From an uncultured Shewanella sp. (GTDB taxonomy: Bacteria; Pseudomonadota; Gammaproteobacteria; Enterobacterales; Shewanellaceae), in NCBI RefSeq assembly GCF_947491715.1, contig NZ_CANLKR010000001.1:62001-126000 (forward strand): DNA of 64,000 bases. Direction: 5' to 3'. Position numbers and translations under genes: made by a program. This document shows, piece after piece, positions 44,721-54,144 of the stretch. The stretch's first letter is position 1. Every line of letters begins with the position of its first letter. The notes beneath the pieces were generated by a model, which was not told where the DNA came from, made no database searches, and was given only the letters and a program-made list of their open reading frames with translations.

Positions 44721-45321
44721 TGTCTTCAGCTGTTGCGACAGATGACAAGGGGGTTAGGTGAAAGCTGATATGGGAGCGTCAATTGTCCAATAAAACGCTT
44801 CTTTAAAAGTTCTAAAACTGAATGGATTCAATAACAGGTTACTTCTCATTTATGAGGCTAAAATCGCGATTAGTGAATATATCACTCGGTATTAGAACCT
44901 TGTCAGGCATTATCAAGATCATGGAGGATTAACGACTGATAAATCAGAGAAATTGCTAAGAGTGAACATACAGCCGTGGTCAGAATTAGTTGACGACTTC
45001 ACTTTATTACTCATCTTTATGGTGAGTAGACGAAGACGTTTTTTATTTATTACAGGCTAGATCTAAGAATAAGTCTGTTTGATATTAAATTGTTTATTTT
45101 GGTTTTTATGTCAAAAGTGTCTACAGAGGGAGGAGTATCATTAGCGCTTATTACCATTCTGCGTCAGTGTTATGTGTCCCGTTGGTGAGATATTGTCGCT
45201 CCCACTCAGGAGTAAAATAGTCATAACAGAAATAACTCTTCTAACTTATCCATAGGCCCTTCGTCTGATAGCACTGATCACACAAAGGACCTTTAGTTCA
45301 GCTTCTTATAATTGATCCAGA
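44721..45321. other. Intergenic region with an IS3-family relic
   Basis: About 600 bp without an intact gene. The IS3 relic occupies 44781-44970. The remainder (to 45321) shows no feature I can name. Confidence 0.55.
44781..44970 (+). pseudogene. Remnant of an IS3-family transposase (orfB C-terminus)
   Basis: The plus strand reads NCPIKRFFKSSKTEW, then after a stop and a frameshift EAKIAISEYITRY and HGGLTTDKSEKL. This follows the IS3-group pattern DNxxxERFFKSLKTEW ... YYNxxRPHxxNGGLSP at the end of the integrase domain. The rest of the element has gone. Confidence 0.75.
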
Positions 45322-46743
45322 TTAAAATGTATTTTCTGTTTGTTGTTGTAAGCTTGAGTGTTGGTTGACCTCGTTAGTGACATTAATCGATTTAATATTT
45401 TTATCGAGTTCATATAGATAAGATTCAAGACCTTTAAAATCTAACTTCTGCAGGTCAAACTCAAATACCTGTGGTGATTGATACATACGCACAGAAAACG
45501 TTTTATTGATTAAGTCTGATACCGTAACCCATTGAGCATAATCATGAACACTCTTTCCTTTTGAGTCTCGGCTGGTACCAAGGGGAATGTCGACGGTATT
45601 GAGAATATGAAAAGCCAGCGTAGTTGCGTCCGCTTTTCCTACTGTGATATCAGCTTCGATTGGCGATTGCTCACTGTATAATTTGGCATAATAGTTGGCA
45701 TTTGTCTTAAAAGCATTGACTTCGTCTATATCTTTTTTATTCAATAGTTGGAAGACGGGAAAGGAAAAATTACTCATCATTGAGGCACGAACAAATCGGT
45801 CAACAGGTGTAGAGCTACCAGGGAGTCCCGAAAAACCGGTACCTTGCGCATGAGAAAAGCTCTGGAATTTATACGCTGCCTGCTTGTATGCAATGATACT
45901 CGGTGTATCAGGTACGCCTTCATCATTTTGAAAGTTAAACGGCACCACGTTGACATAATTATTGATAACATTTTCTTGTTGCCAAGCGATTAAGGGATCG
46001 TTTGTGAGTGCGCCGATTGGGTTTAGATCTGTGATCTGTAATTGTCCTTTTACATACTCAAGCACTATGCTATTACCTAGTGCATCATGGACTGGAAAAT
46101 GAAAATTCATCGGACTGGGAACGGTGACCGGTTCAAATGGATTGGCGACTAAGATTTTATCTTTGTTGTCAATTTGGCTTTCAACGAGGGATGAACCATT
46201 TGAATTTACCGTCAATGAGCCATACTGCAAACTGTCGATGACATCTTGGCAGGTAGCACAATTGGATAAGATCCAAGTGGTAATACTTGGATAGAAAACA
46301 ATACCTTTTGAGGCGATGGGTTTTGCATCTTCATCAAATGGGTTTTGATATTCAGATTGAGCCAATACCATAGTGCCAGTTGTGAGCCCTTTATCATTCA
46401 TGCCATTGGTTGCTATGTTGGCATATAAGTCATCTTTTAAACCCAGAGTTTGACTTATTTTTGTGGCAAATCCATTGAGTGCAATAAAGTTATATTTTCC
46501 ATTCCAAGTTAATAGGTTTGGGATAATCTGTTTGATATCTCGACGAGGAATAAACTCAGTTCGGCCCTTATCCTTTAATAATTCTTCCAGTGATTTCGAT
46601 GCACACTGAGTGTAGTGAAATGCTTTTCCTCTGAAAAATAATTGAGACTGTAAATTGGAACCCAGTTCCATCGAGCGACCAATGACTGGAATGCTTTTAT
46701 CTGGATCTAGGGTGAGTGCTTTAATAGAGAAGTCGGTACACAT
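45322..46743 (-). CDS. Linear amide C-N hydrolase of the choloylglycine hydrolase/penicillin V acylase family
   Basis: A 473-residue Ntn hydrolase. The start at 46743 places Cys at position 2 (MCTDFSIKA), the nucleophile exposed after Met removal, and is supported by AAGGA eight nt upstream; a start 21 codons earlier would bury the nucleophile. GRSMELGS (about 22-29) is the typical early Arg motif; GMNDKGLTTG and the NSNGSS region follow. The family hydrolyses bile-salt amides, penicillin V or acyl-homoserine lactones; the actual substrate cannot be chosen here. There is no signal peptide, implying a cytoplasmic enzyme. Monocistronic. Confidence 0.87.
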   Translation of the reverse strand: MCTDFSIKALTLDPDKSIPVIGRSMELGSNLQSQLFFRGKAFHYTQCASKSLEELLKDKGRTEFIPRRDIKQIIPNLLTWNGKYNFIALNGFATKISQTLGLKDDLYANIATNGMNDKGLTTGTMVLAQSEYQNPFDEDAKPIASKGIVFYPSITTWILSNCATCQDVIDSLQYGSLTVNSNGSSLVESQIDNKDKILVANPFEPVTVPSPMNFHFPVHDALGNSIVLEYVKGQLQITDLNPIGALTNDPLIAWQQENVINNYVNVVPFNFQNDEGVPDTPSIIAYKQAAYKFQSFSHAQGTGFSGLPGSSTPVDRFVRASMMSNFSFPVFQLLNKKDIDEVNAFKTNANYYAKLYSEQSPIEADITVGKADATTLAFHILNTVDIPLGTSRDSKGKSVHDYAQWVTVSDLINKTFSVRMYQSPQVFEFDLQKLDFKGLESYLYELDKNIKSINVTNEVNQHSSLQQQTENTF

Positions 46744-46970
46744 AGTGAAATTCCTTTTAAAAGGGGTGAATGATATCCGTGACTTAGCAATCTTTAAAAA
46801 GCGCATCGGGGCAAGTGTTGGTATTAATTTTATTCTAAAAAGTAAAAGAATCTATTACAGCCTATTACAGACTGTCATTGTTTTATTTTTATCACATTGA
46901 TTTATAATGGCTAATTGTGAAATTATGCGCTATATAAAGGTGATATACTTATCAGATATCGGAGCTGAGA

Positions 46971-47347
46971 ATGAGTATGGATACACATCTAAAAATTATT
47001 GAAGCCTTAGCTAATGGAATTGATCCTTTAACAGGCGAAGTGTTACCCAATGAGTCACCTTATAATCACCCTGATACAATTAGGGCACTTTTCGCTGTCA
47101 TTAATCATATTAAGCACCCACCTAAAAAGAAGCAGAAAATAAAGAAACCATTGAGCAAAAACGCTCAGATAATATTGAAAATGGCTTACCTAAAAATGCG
47201 GGGCTACCTTGGACTGAAGAGGAAAGAAATGTGCTCGCAGCTGAGTTTACAGCAGATGAGCCGCAAGATAATCTAGCTGATCTTCATGAACGTACAAGAG
47301 GAGCTATTACTTCGGAGCTTAAAAAGCAAGGACTAATCGAAGAGTAA
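46971..47347 (+). pseudogene. Small conserved hypothetical gene with a -1 frameshift
   Basis: The first frame gives MDTHLKIIEALANGIDPLTG, then SPYNHPDTIRALFAVINHI and HPPKKKQ. From about 47125 the -1 frame continues with ENKETIEQKRSDNIENGLP, KNAGLPWTEEERNVL and HERTRGAITSELKKQG and stops at 47347. The two parts together look like one protein of about 125 residues whose C-terminal half has a helix-turn-helix-like PWTEEE...RTRGAI motif. The junction is at CCTAAAAAGAAG. Either a true frameshift mutation, a sequencing error in the A run, or frameshifting on AAAAAG. Confidence 0.72.
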
Positions 47348-47358
47348 TGAGCATATAA

Positions 47359-47382
47359 CAAAGGCAACGTTAGTTGCCTTTG
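47359..47382 (+). terminator. Terminator after the frameshifted gene
   Basis: CAAAGGCAAC and GTTGCCTTTG pair perfectly over 10 bp with a 4-nt loop; flanking A and T runs make it usable in both directions, including for nhaD. Confidence 0.8.
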
Positions 47383-47422
47383 TTGGTATTTCATCAATGA
47401 CTAAAGTTTAAGTGGGAAAAGC

Positions 47423-48670
47423 TTAAGAATAAAAATGATAGGCCAAGTACAGCGTGAGGCTATAACCTAGGCTGTAGCAAATGAATAGGGCAGGGACATA
47501 GCGTAAGTAACTGACAAAGGTGAGCTCTTTCACTTTGGTCATGGCAATAATCCCCGCGGCTGAACCGATGACTAATAGCGAGCCACCCACACCGACAGCA
47601 TAAGTTAAACTGAGCCACTCGGGGGTATTTAAAATCGGATCGGCTTTCAATAACGCGGCGGTTAAAGGAACATTATCCAGCAGGGCTGAGCCGATACCAG
47701 TAATGAAGTTGGAGATATTCGGATCAAACTTTGTATACGCTTGTGCCAGTAAATCTAGTGTGCCAATTTCTTTGAGCATGCCCACAAGTAATAAGATCCC
47801 TAAAAAGAACAGCAAGGTGTCATATTCGATTTGGCGGACATATTCCAATATTCGGCTTTCTTCCTTGTTACTGCGAAAAATATGGCCAATTAAGAACATG
47901 ACAGACAGGCCGGTTAAAAAGGTCAGTACAGGTGGGATTGCATAAAGCACATTTAAGGCCATTGTGGCTAAAATGGTGCTAAAGAAGATAACGGCGATAA
48001 TAATATCGACGGCCTGATATTGATGCTTAATAGGTGTCGTGCTGACTTGCCCTGTTGATTTAAGCGAAAAAATAATCGCCAGTAACATGACACTTATCAT
48101 GGATGGAATGGACAGCATTAACAATTCAGAGATGTTGACATGACCTTCTAAGAAAATCATTAAGGTGGTGACATCCCCTGTGATCAATGCCACGCCTCCA
48201 GAGTTGACCGCAAAAATAATCAGTACAGCCATACGCAAGCGGACTTTGGCTTCGAGCTTAAAGGTGGTTAACAAGCCCAAGGAGACGAGGGTTGATGTCA
48301 CATTGTCACAAAATGAGGAGAGCACCAGTGAAAATAGGGCCACTAAAATCATCAGTAATCGCACCGATAATTGCTGTGGAAAGATCTTTTGCACTAACCC
48401 CTGAATAAGGCCTTTGGCATTGAGGTAAGCGACAAAGGTCATGGTCGACATTAAAAATAGCCAGAGCGTGGCAATTTCCAATAAATTTTCATTGAGTTGC
48501 TCAGACACTATGTGTTGCTGAGTCGGGGTTTTCGCACAAATGAATAAGGTGACCCAAGCAATACAGCCTAAAAATAAGGTGGTTTTGGCTTTATTGATAT
48601 GAGTGACTTCTTCAAAAATAATACTAAGCAGTGCAAGGACAGCTAATGAGATCAAGAAAAAAGACAGCAT
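47423..48670 (-). CDS. nhaD: NhaD-type sodium:proton antiporter
   Basis: A 415-residue membrane protein of the ion transporter superfamily with about 11-12 helices. FEEVTHINKAKTTLFLG at the N-terminus, SSFCDNVTSTLVSLGLL, NSGGVALITGDVTTLMIF and GSALLDNVPLTAALLKAD are NhaD signatures; the Asp-Asn pairs in CDNVT and LDNVP are the probable ion-binding sites. It exports Na+ or Li+ in exchange for protons, consistent with a marine lifestyle. Monocistronic. Confidence 0.93.
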   Translation of the reverse strand: MLSFFLISLAVLALLSIIFEEVTHINKAKTTLFLGCIAWVTLFICAKTPTQQHIVSEQLNENLLEIATLWLFLMSTMTFVAYLNAKGLIQGLVQKIFPQQLSVRLLMILVALFSLVLSSFCDNVTSTLVSLGLLTTFKLEAKVRLRMAVLIIFAVNSGGVALITGDVTTLMIFLEGHVNISELLMLSIPSMISVMLLAIIFSLKSTGQVSTTPIKHQYQAVDIIIAVIFFSTILATMALNVLYAIPPVLTFLTGLSVMFLIGHIFRSNKEESRILEYVRQIEYDTLLFFLGILLLVGMLKEIGTLDLLAQAYTKFDPNISNFITGIGSALLDNVPLTAALLKADPILNTPEWLSLTYAVGVGGSLLVIGSAAGIIAMTKVKELTFVSYLRYVPALFICYSLGYSLTLYLAYHFYS

Positions 48671-48874
48671 GGTGGCATTCCAACAGTGATAAATGGCATT
48701 TTTGGTAAAGAAAAGTGGATTTCAATTGCATTGATAAAATAAACACAATTTGGAAGAGGATCTGACCACAGCCGTTAACACTTGGCAAGAGAAAATAATA
48801 AAAATAACTTTATTTTCAGTATGTTGGTATGTTGTTGGGCAAGAGTTAATAAAATGGGTTGATAAGCACAATAG

Positions 48875-48916
48875 AATAATCGCATCTCTTCACACTTTTA
48901 AGAGCATGCGATTATT
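48875..48916. terminator. Long hairpin between hemL and nhaD
   Basis: AATAATCGCAT plus CTCTT pairs with AAGAG plus ATGCGATTATT, 16 bp with a single bulged C, followed on the plus strand by TTAT. It lies between the hemL stop and the nhaD start, both minus strand, so it most likely separates the two transcripts. Confidence 0.75.
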
Positions 48917-48930
48917 TTATCGTGAAAGTG

Positions 48931-50217
48931 TTATTGGACCATTGAGGCGAGTACGCGATCGGCTGCGGCCAACGTGAGTGCAATGGCTTCATCATCATGA
49001 GCCATAGATAAAAAGCTGGCTTCATAAGCGCTCGGTGCCAGATAAATCCCTTCCTCAAGCATGCCATGATAGAAAGTCTGGAAATGCTCAAGATTACACT
49101 GAGTGACCTGCTCAAAACGCGTGATGTTTTGCTCTTTTGTGAAAAAGAAGCCAAACATGCCGCCAACCAAGTTGATGGTCATAGGAATACCATGTTTATC
49201 TGCTAAGGTCTTAAAGCCTTGTGCAACTTGTCTGGTTTTTTCACTGAGCTTTTCATACAGGCCGTCCTCGCATAGTGCATTCATTTGAGCCAGACCTGCC
49301 GCCATGGCAATAGGATTCCCCGACAAAGTGCCCGCTTGGTAAACCGGGCCTGTTGGCGCAATATATTGCATGACGTCTTTACGGCCGCCAAATGCCCCCA
49401 CAGGCATGCCGCCGCCAATGACTTTACCTAAGGTGGTTAAATCCGGCGTCACGCCGTAATGACCCTGAGCACCGGTTTTAGAGACGCGAAAGCCTGTCAT
49501 CACTTCATCAATTACTAACAAGGCACCGTACTCATCACATAATGCTCTTAAGCCTTGTAAAAAACCTTCAACAGGTGGAATGCAATTCATATTACCTGCG
49601 ACGGGCTCTAAAATAATGCAGGCTATGTCTTCGGGGTATTGCTCAAAAAAGGCTTTAACAGAGTCGAGGTCGTTATAGACTGCGGTGAGGGTGTGTTTGG
49701 CAAAGTCTTCAGGAACGCCCGGGGAGCTAGGTTGGCCTAAGGTGAGGGCACCAGAGCCGGCTTTGACTAATAAGCAGTCGGCATGTCCATGGTAGCAACC
49801 TTCAAATTTGACAATTTTATCTCTATGGGTAAATCCGCGGGCTAAACGAATGGCGCTCATGGTGGCTTCGGTACCCGAACTTACCATACGAATTTGTTCA
49901 ATTGAGGGCATCATATCAATGACTTTTTCAGCCATTTGTATTTCAAGCTCTGTTGGCGCACCAAAGGATAAACCATTGTCAACCGCATCAAGTACTGCTT
50001 GACGAATGGCGGGATGATTATGGCCTAAAATCATGGGTCCCCAAGAACCAACATAGTCAATGTAGGCTTTGCCATCAGCATCATAAATATAAGCGCCGTC
50101 TGCTTTTTCAATGAAACGGGGAGAGCCTCCCACACCATTAAAAGCGCGAACAGGGGAGTTTACACCACCTGGAATGCTGTTCTTTGCTTGAGCAAAAAGC
50201 GTATCAGAACGTGTCAT
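48931..50217 (-). CDS. hemL: Glutamate-1-semialdehyde 2,1-aminomutase HemL
   Basis: A 428-residue PLP enzyme of aminotransferase class III. Segments include [31 protein letters not shown] ([17 protein letters not shown]), [37 protein letters not shown] and [19 protein letters not shown] with the PLP lysine. It makes 5-aminolevulinate for haem, in keeping with the C5 pathway of gammaproteobacteria. It follows pyrB on the same strand at 60 nt. Confidence 0.98.
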   Translation of the reverse strand: MTRSDTLFAQAKNSIPGGVNSPVRAFNGVGGSPRFIEKADGAYIYDADGKAYIDYVGSWGPMILGHNHPAIRQAVLDAVDNGLSFGAPTELEIQMAEKVIDMMPSIEQIRMVSSGTEATMSAIRLARGFTHRDKIVKFEGCYHGHADCLLVKAGSGALTLGQPSSPGVPEDFAKHTLTAVYNDLDSVKAFFEQYPEDIACIILEPVAGNMNCIPPVEGFLQGLRALCDEYGALLVIDEVMTGFRVSKTGAQGHYGVTPDLTTLGKVIGGGMPVGAFGGRKDVMQYIAPTGPVYQAGTLSGNPIAMAAGLAQMNALCEDGLYEKLSEKTRQVAQGFKTLADKHGIPMTINLVGGMFGFFFTKEQNITRFEQVTQCNLEHFQTFYHGMLEEGIYLAPSAYEASFLSMAHDDEAIALTLAAADRVLASMVQ

Positions 50218-50277
50218 GTGTCATCCTTACTAAAAATGATAAATTAATCCTATTATCGACCGCGTCATGGCCGTCGA

Positions 50278-51297
50278 TTAAAAGTCGGCTTTACGTGAAT
50301 ACCAATTGACGGGGCATTCATATTGTGTGAGTTGTTTATCGACTCCCAATGTCAATGCAAACAGTGCCATACGAATGAGCAGTCCATTATCGGCTTGTCT
50401 GAAAATCGCTAAATTAGGGTGACTATTAAGGTCGCTATCTAATTCATTGGCTGCTGCACGGGAATCTCTGGGTAATGGGTGCATAATCACGGTATTAGAT
50501 TTACAGTGTTGAGTGTAAATGCCTTTATTTAATCGAAACTTTCCTCGGTATTGATTGGCATCTTCTTGTGAAGGGAAGCGTTCTTCTTGAATACGCGTCA
50601 GGTATAAAATGTCGGCTTGATCTAAATGGCCTTCAAGTTTGTCGGTTACTTGTATTCGGTGACCCGCTTTCTCAATGTCCGCCAACACCGTTTCAGGCAT
50701 TGACAGCTCATTTGGAGAGACGAGGGTAAAAGTGACATTAGTATACATACACAATAAACGAGACAAAGAATGCACAGTGCGGCCAAAGCGTAAATCACCG
50801 ACCATGGCAATATGCAGCCCATTGATATTTCGGCCACCTGCAGCCAGTTCTTTTTGAATGGTAAATAAATCCAGTAATGCTTGAGTGGGGTGCTCATTGG
50901 CGCCATCGCCGCCGTTGATCACTGGGACACGACTGCCCTCGGAAAACTCTTGAACTGAAAAAGGATCGGGGTGGCGCATGGCTATCACATCAGAGTAGGT
51001 GGATAACACGCGAGCGGTATCGTATAAGGACTCCCCTTTTGAAAGTGACGATGAGGCCATGCCTGTTGTTTCGCGCACATGTCCGCCGAGTAGATTAAAG
51101 GCACAACCAAAACTGACGCGAGTACGCGTGCTAGGCTCAAAAAATAGATTGCCTAATACTGCCCCATCAAGGACACGCGTGCGTTTTTGTCTTAAGGCAT
51201 AGGGAGTCATTTGGGTGGCAACATCAAAAATTGTATCAATGGCATGCAAGTCGAGCTGGTTTACTGAGAGGATATGCGATCCTTGAAACTGAGTCAT
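50278..51297 (-). CDS. pyrB: Aspartate carbamoyltransferase catalytic subunit PyrB
   Basis: A 339-residue enzyme. FFEPSTRTRVSFGCAFNLLGG (carbamoyl-phosphate site), MRHPDPFSVQEF, DGANEHPTQALLDLFTIQ and HPLPRDSRAAANELD are all present. It catalyses the committed step of pyrimidine synthesis. The sequence is longer than E. coli PyrB (311 aa) and no pyrI lies alongside, so allosteric control of the E. coli type is not supported here. Confidence 0.96.
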   Translation of the reverse strand: MTQFQGSHILSVNQLDLHAIDTIFDVATQMTPYALRQKRTRVLDGAVLGNLFFEPSTRTRVSFGCAFNLLGGHVRETTGMASSSLSKGESLYDTARVLSTYSDVIAMRHPDPFSVQEFSEGSRVPVINGGDGANEHPTQALLDLFTIQKELAAGGRNINGLHIAMVGDLRFGRTVHSLSRLLCMYTNVTFTLVSPNELSMPETVLADIEKAGHRIQVTDKLEGHLDQADILYLTRIQEERFPSQEDANQYRGKFRLNKGIYTQHCKSNTVIMHPLPRDSRAAANELDSDLNSHPNLAIFRQADNGLLIRMALFALTLGVDKQLTQYECPVNWYSRKADF

Positions 51298-51509
51298 CAG
51301 CCTGTTTCCAATGTTATAGGGTCATGTTGTCAGTTTGCGTGTCTTAACACTCACAGAGAAACATAAAGCCCAAAGTTGAAGAAAGTAGAGTCGTACGTGG
51401 CTGAGGCGCGATGATAACAGAAGTGAGGTAAGAAGTTAATAGTGTTTGCTTGAGAGCAAATGAGATGAATGTTGAGTAAGGGGATGAACGTGGTTAGTTG
51501 AAGGAAGAC

Positions 51510-51541
51510 AAACAGGCCATCATGAAATCGTTGGCCTGTTT
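51510..51541 (-). terminator. Terminator of the 51.6-kb gene
   Basis: AAACAGGCCA (51510-51519) and TGGCCTGTTT (51532-51541) form a perfect 10-bp stem; on the minus strand TTTGTCTT follows. Confidence 0.75.
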
Positions 51542-51586
51542 GAGTATGTGTTAATGGAATTTAATCACGCTGGTCTATGGCTGAGT

Positions 51587-52609
51587 TTATTGACCTCTCA
51601 AATATGACCAAGCACTGCTGATACCGCTAGCCACATTACTGACACCGCCAGCAATTAAATTGACTGGGTTATATGAATATTTTTCTTGAGGTTTTGAGCT
51701 TGATTCTGATTTAACAGGAATACTAGGCTCTCCCACCATGAGGTCATATTCCATCCCTGAGTGAGGACTTTCAGTATGGACAGTTTGATGTGGAATTGGA
51801 TTTTGTTTAGCCAATTGAGCTTGTAATGGACTATATTCGATGGCTTTAGGAGCGGTTTTAACTGTTGGTTCAGTTTGTTCAAAATTTTTAACAGGATTTT
51901 GTTGTTCCCATTTACTCACTAGATTATTGACCATTTTTTGAATCCAAGATTCAGGTTTATGCTTCCCTTCTAGAGTCAGGATACTTTCTAGCACTTGATC
52001 ATGGTATGATAATTTGGCTTCTTGGTGTGTCAAAATCGCGTGTTCAGTGGGAACATATACTACGGCTCTATCAAGTTCTTCTGCAGATAGGTTACGTACG
52101 TCAATTGGCTTTATGGAATTGGGGATGCTTTGTTGTTTTACTGGTGCTAAAAGATCGAGAATAGCAATCACGACCTCATCATCTTCGCTGGCTAACGCAG
52201 CATTTAACGCTAATTCTAAAATGGGTTTTGGCAGTGTTTCTTCGGTATGATTTTGTTTAGCAAGCTGGTACGCTTCTTTAGCTGTATTTTGCAGGGTATT
52301 AAATCGGTGGCTGTCTATTTCTGATTTATTTTGCAAATCTTGTAAAATGTCACAGGCCGCTTTAGCGGCTAAATCGGGTTCACAATTAATTTCAGGTTTA
52401 ATGGCAATTTTTATTAGCAAATTTATACTATTAGTGTCGCTATTGAAGGCATTTTCACGTAAAGATGTCAGTAAACCACCGACTTCTCTTTGCATGCTTT
52501 CATTGTCAGTAAAGGGTTTTGATATTATTGAATCATGTTGACTTTGAAGGTTTAAATCTTCTGATATGACAGTATTAATATTGCCTGATGCGACAGTTGG
52601 GATAGTCAT
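51587..52609 (-). CDS. Unknown protein, member 1 of a three-gene family (putative secreted/effector-like)
   Basis: A 340-residue protein I do not recognise. It has no signal peptide. The N-terminus (1-40) is polar; helical segments occupy about 40-115 and 128-160. A motif WIQKMVNNLVSKWEQQNP (about 222-239) is followed by a Pro/Ser/Gln-rich linker and a short amphipathic or hydrophobic C-terminal helix (VNLIAGGVSNVASGISSAW). The LL..L......S.INLL......AA..IL..L pattern and the KW-x3-NP motif recur in the neighbouring 397-residue protein. GGAAAAG precedes the ATG. The tail and composition suggest secretion or membrane targeting, but this is inference. Confidence 0.72.
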   Translation of the reverse strand: MTIPTVASGNINTVISEDLNLQSQHDSIISKPFTDNESMQREVGGLLTSLRENAFNSDTNSINLLIKIAIKPEINCEPDLAAKAACDILQDLQNKSEIDSHRFNTLQNTAKEAYQLAKQNHTEETLPKPILELALNAALASEDDEVVIAILDLLAPVKQQSIPNSIKPIDVRNLSAEELDRAVVYVPTEHAILTHQEAKLSYHDQVLESILTLEGKHKPESWIQKMVNNLVSKWEQQNPVKNFEQTEPTVKTAPKAIEYSPLQAQLAKQNPIPHQTVHTESPHSGMEYDLMVGEPSIPVKSESSSKPQEKYSYNPVNLIAGGVSNVASGISSAWSYLRGQ

Positions 52610-52811
52610 TTCTTTTCCAGTATAAAGAATGGTAATAATTGTTGCTTATATTATTTAAATATATGTTGAACCTCTTCCAAAAATAGAAATATATTCGCCC
52701 TAGTGGTCAAACCAGTTTTGGTTGAATCATTAAATAAAATGATATAGTTTTTTATATCAGTTAAAAGGAATTGTCAGTATATTTAAGTTAAAGCGAATAT
52801 ATCTATAAAGA

Positions 52812-54005
52812 TTATTTCTTGAATAAGAATGAGGCAAACCAAGTCGATAGTTTTTCTGATAAGGGTTTCGTCGTAGTCTCTTCATCAGATAAAGTATTGG
52901 TATCCATTTTTATATCATCATGAGTGATCTCAAGGGAGTCTTGAGAAAGGGGCGGACGTGAAGTTGATGCTGTGTGGCTAGTGTTATTACTGCTGGTGTT
53001 ATTTGATGTTGTATTTATTGTGTCTTGGTCGACTGAATAAGGTCTTGATAGACGAGATTGCCAATGCTGATCTGTCATTGCTGCGGTTGATGAATAGGTG
53101 CTTTCAATATCAGGCTTAGGGATAAAAATCGGATTATTAACATCCCATTTATGGATTAACTTTTCCATGACAGTATCACTGAAATAGGTGGACTTTCTAA
53201 TTTCATGAAGAAACTCAATGAATTCATGACGGGTTTGAGAAATAGGGTCTATCTTCTGACTGTGAGTCATAAAATGAGCTGCACTATCTTGGTAACCTTC
53301 ATTAAGCGGTAAATAGGGGCTGAGTTCAGAATGACTTATTTCTGAGATAGTATTATCCATAATGTGATGTCCATTTTCTTGTAAAATTGTATTGCTCAGA
53401 TTATCTGCTGATTGACTTTTAGTGCTTAATATAGCAATGAAACCTTTCTCTTCGATCATAGAAACAGGATGAGAGACGAGTGAGTGTGTTTCTTGTGCAT
53501 AGTTATGAGTTGTAAGTGATTTGTTTTGCAGTATTTGAATTAAATTAAAAATGTCTTGGTTACGTGTATTGTTTCCAGTAAGCATGATATCCATTAATAT
53601 TTTTAACATATTAATGGATAACTGGCACAGTTGTGGTGAGCGATGATTTATTTCATTTAAATGACATTGCTGATAAAAATTCTCACAATGAAGGGTAAAG
53701 ACCTCTTCTTCGTGAGAACCTTTTGGGGCACCTTCTTTTATTTCTAATAATATTTGAGTTGCAAGAAGACCTATTTCATCGCATCGACTTGTTAATGTAA
53801 AAAGTAAATCGATACTGGAGAAATCACCTTGTTTTGCAAAGTGTTTAAGCTCGTCTAATGTTGTACGTAGGTTTAAAGTCTTAAATGTTTCTTTTGATAT
53901 ATATTGTTCGCTAAAAAGTAAGTCTAACTTATTAATACTTTCTTGAACATGGGGGAGTTCAATATTATGAAGACAGCTAGTTTTACTTGGAGAGATAAGT
54001 GTCAT
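52812..54005 (-). CDS. Unknown protein, member 2 of a three-gene family (putative secreted/effector-like)
   Basis: A 397-residue protein I do not recognise; no signal peptide and no classical domain. The helical N-terminal half has LDELKHFAKQGDFSSIDLLF (about 50-69) and ATQILLEIKEG, similar to members 1 and 3. A repeat-like segment (LTGNNTRNQDIFNLIQIL, about 142-159) parallels member 1. MEKLIHKWDVNNP (about 280-292) matches the KW-x3-NP motif of member 1. A Ser/Thr/Asn-rich tail (TSNNTSSNNTS) precedes a short C-terminal helix (LSTWFASFLFKK). Each gene of the cluster has its own 130-200 nt upstream gap. Confidence 0.72.
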   Translation of the reverse strand: MTLISPSKTSCLHNIELPHVQESINKLDLLFSEQYISKETFKTLNLRTTLDELKHFAKQGDFSSIDLLFTLTSRCDEIGLLATQILLEIKEGAPKGSHEEEVFTLHCENFYQQCHLNEINHRSPQLCQLSINMLKILMDIMLTGNNTRNQDIFNLIQILQNKSLTTHNYAQETHSLVSHPVSMIEEKGFIAILSTKSQSADNLSNTILQENGHHIMDNTISEISHSELSPYLPLNEGYQDSAAHFMTHSQKIDPISQTRHEFIEFLHEIRKSTYFSDTVMEKLIHKWDVNNPIFIPKPDIESTYSSTAAMTDQHWQSRLSRPYSVDQDTINTTSNNTSSNNTSHTASTSRPPLSQDSLEITHDDIKMDTNTLSDEETTTKPLSEKLSTWFASFLFKK

Positions 54006-54144
54006 TGAAATTACCTAAATTTCAAGAAGAATATTAATCATATTGGTTAAAGATAATGTATGATCAATATGCTTCTATTAAAATGTAGAGACAATCAATA
54101 ATATTGAATTTCTCTTATCCATTGTGAAAAGCAGAATTGATGGA

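Noticed and set aside
45100..45320. Further IS remnant between the IS3 fossil and the choloylglycine hydrolase gene
   Set aside because: Some translated words look vaguely transposase-like, but none matched a motif well enough to name a family.
47110..47150. Programmed -1 frameshift with a canonical A-AAA-AAG heptamer
   Set aside because: The base preceding AAAAAG in the zero frame is T (codon CCT), so tandem slippage would not re-pair at TAA; an ordinary frameshift is more likely, although single-tRNA slippage remains possible.
48750..48977. 75-codon plus-strand ORF between hemL and nhaD
   Set aside because: It overlaps the terminator hairpin and the end of hemL in antisense; no coding character.
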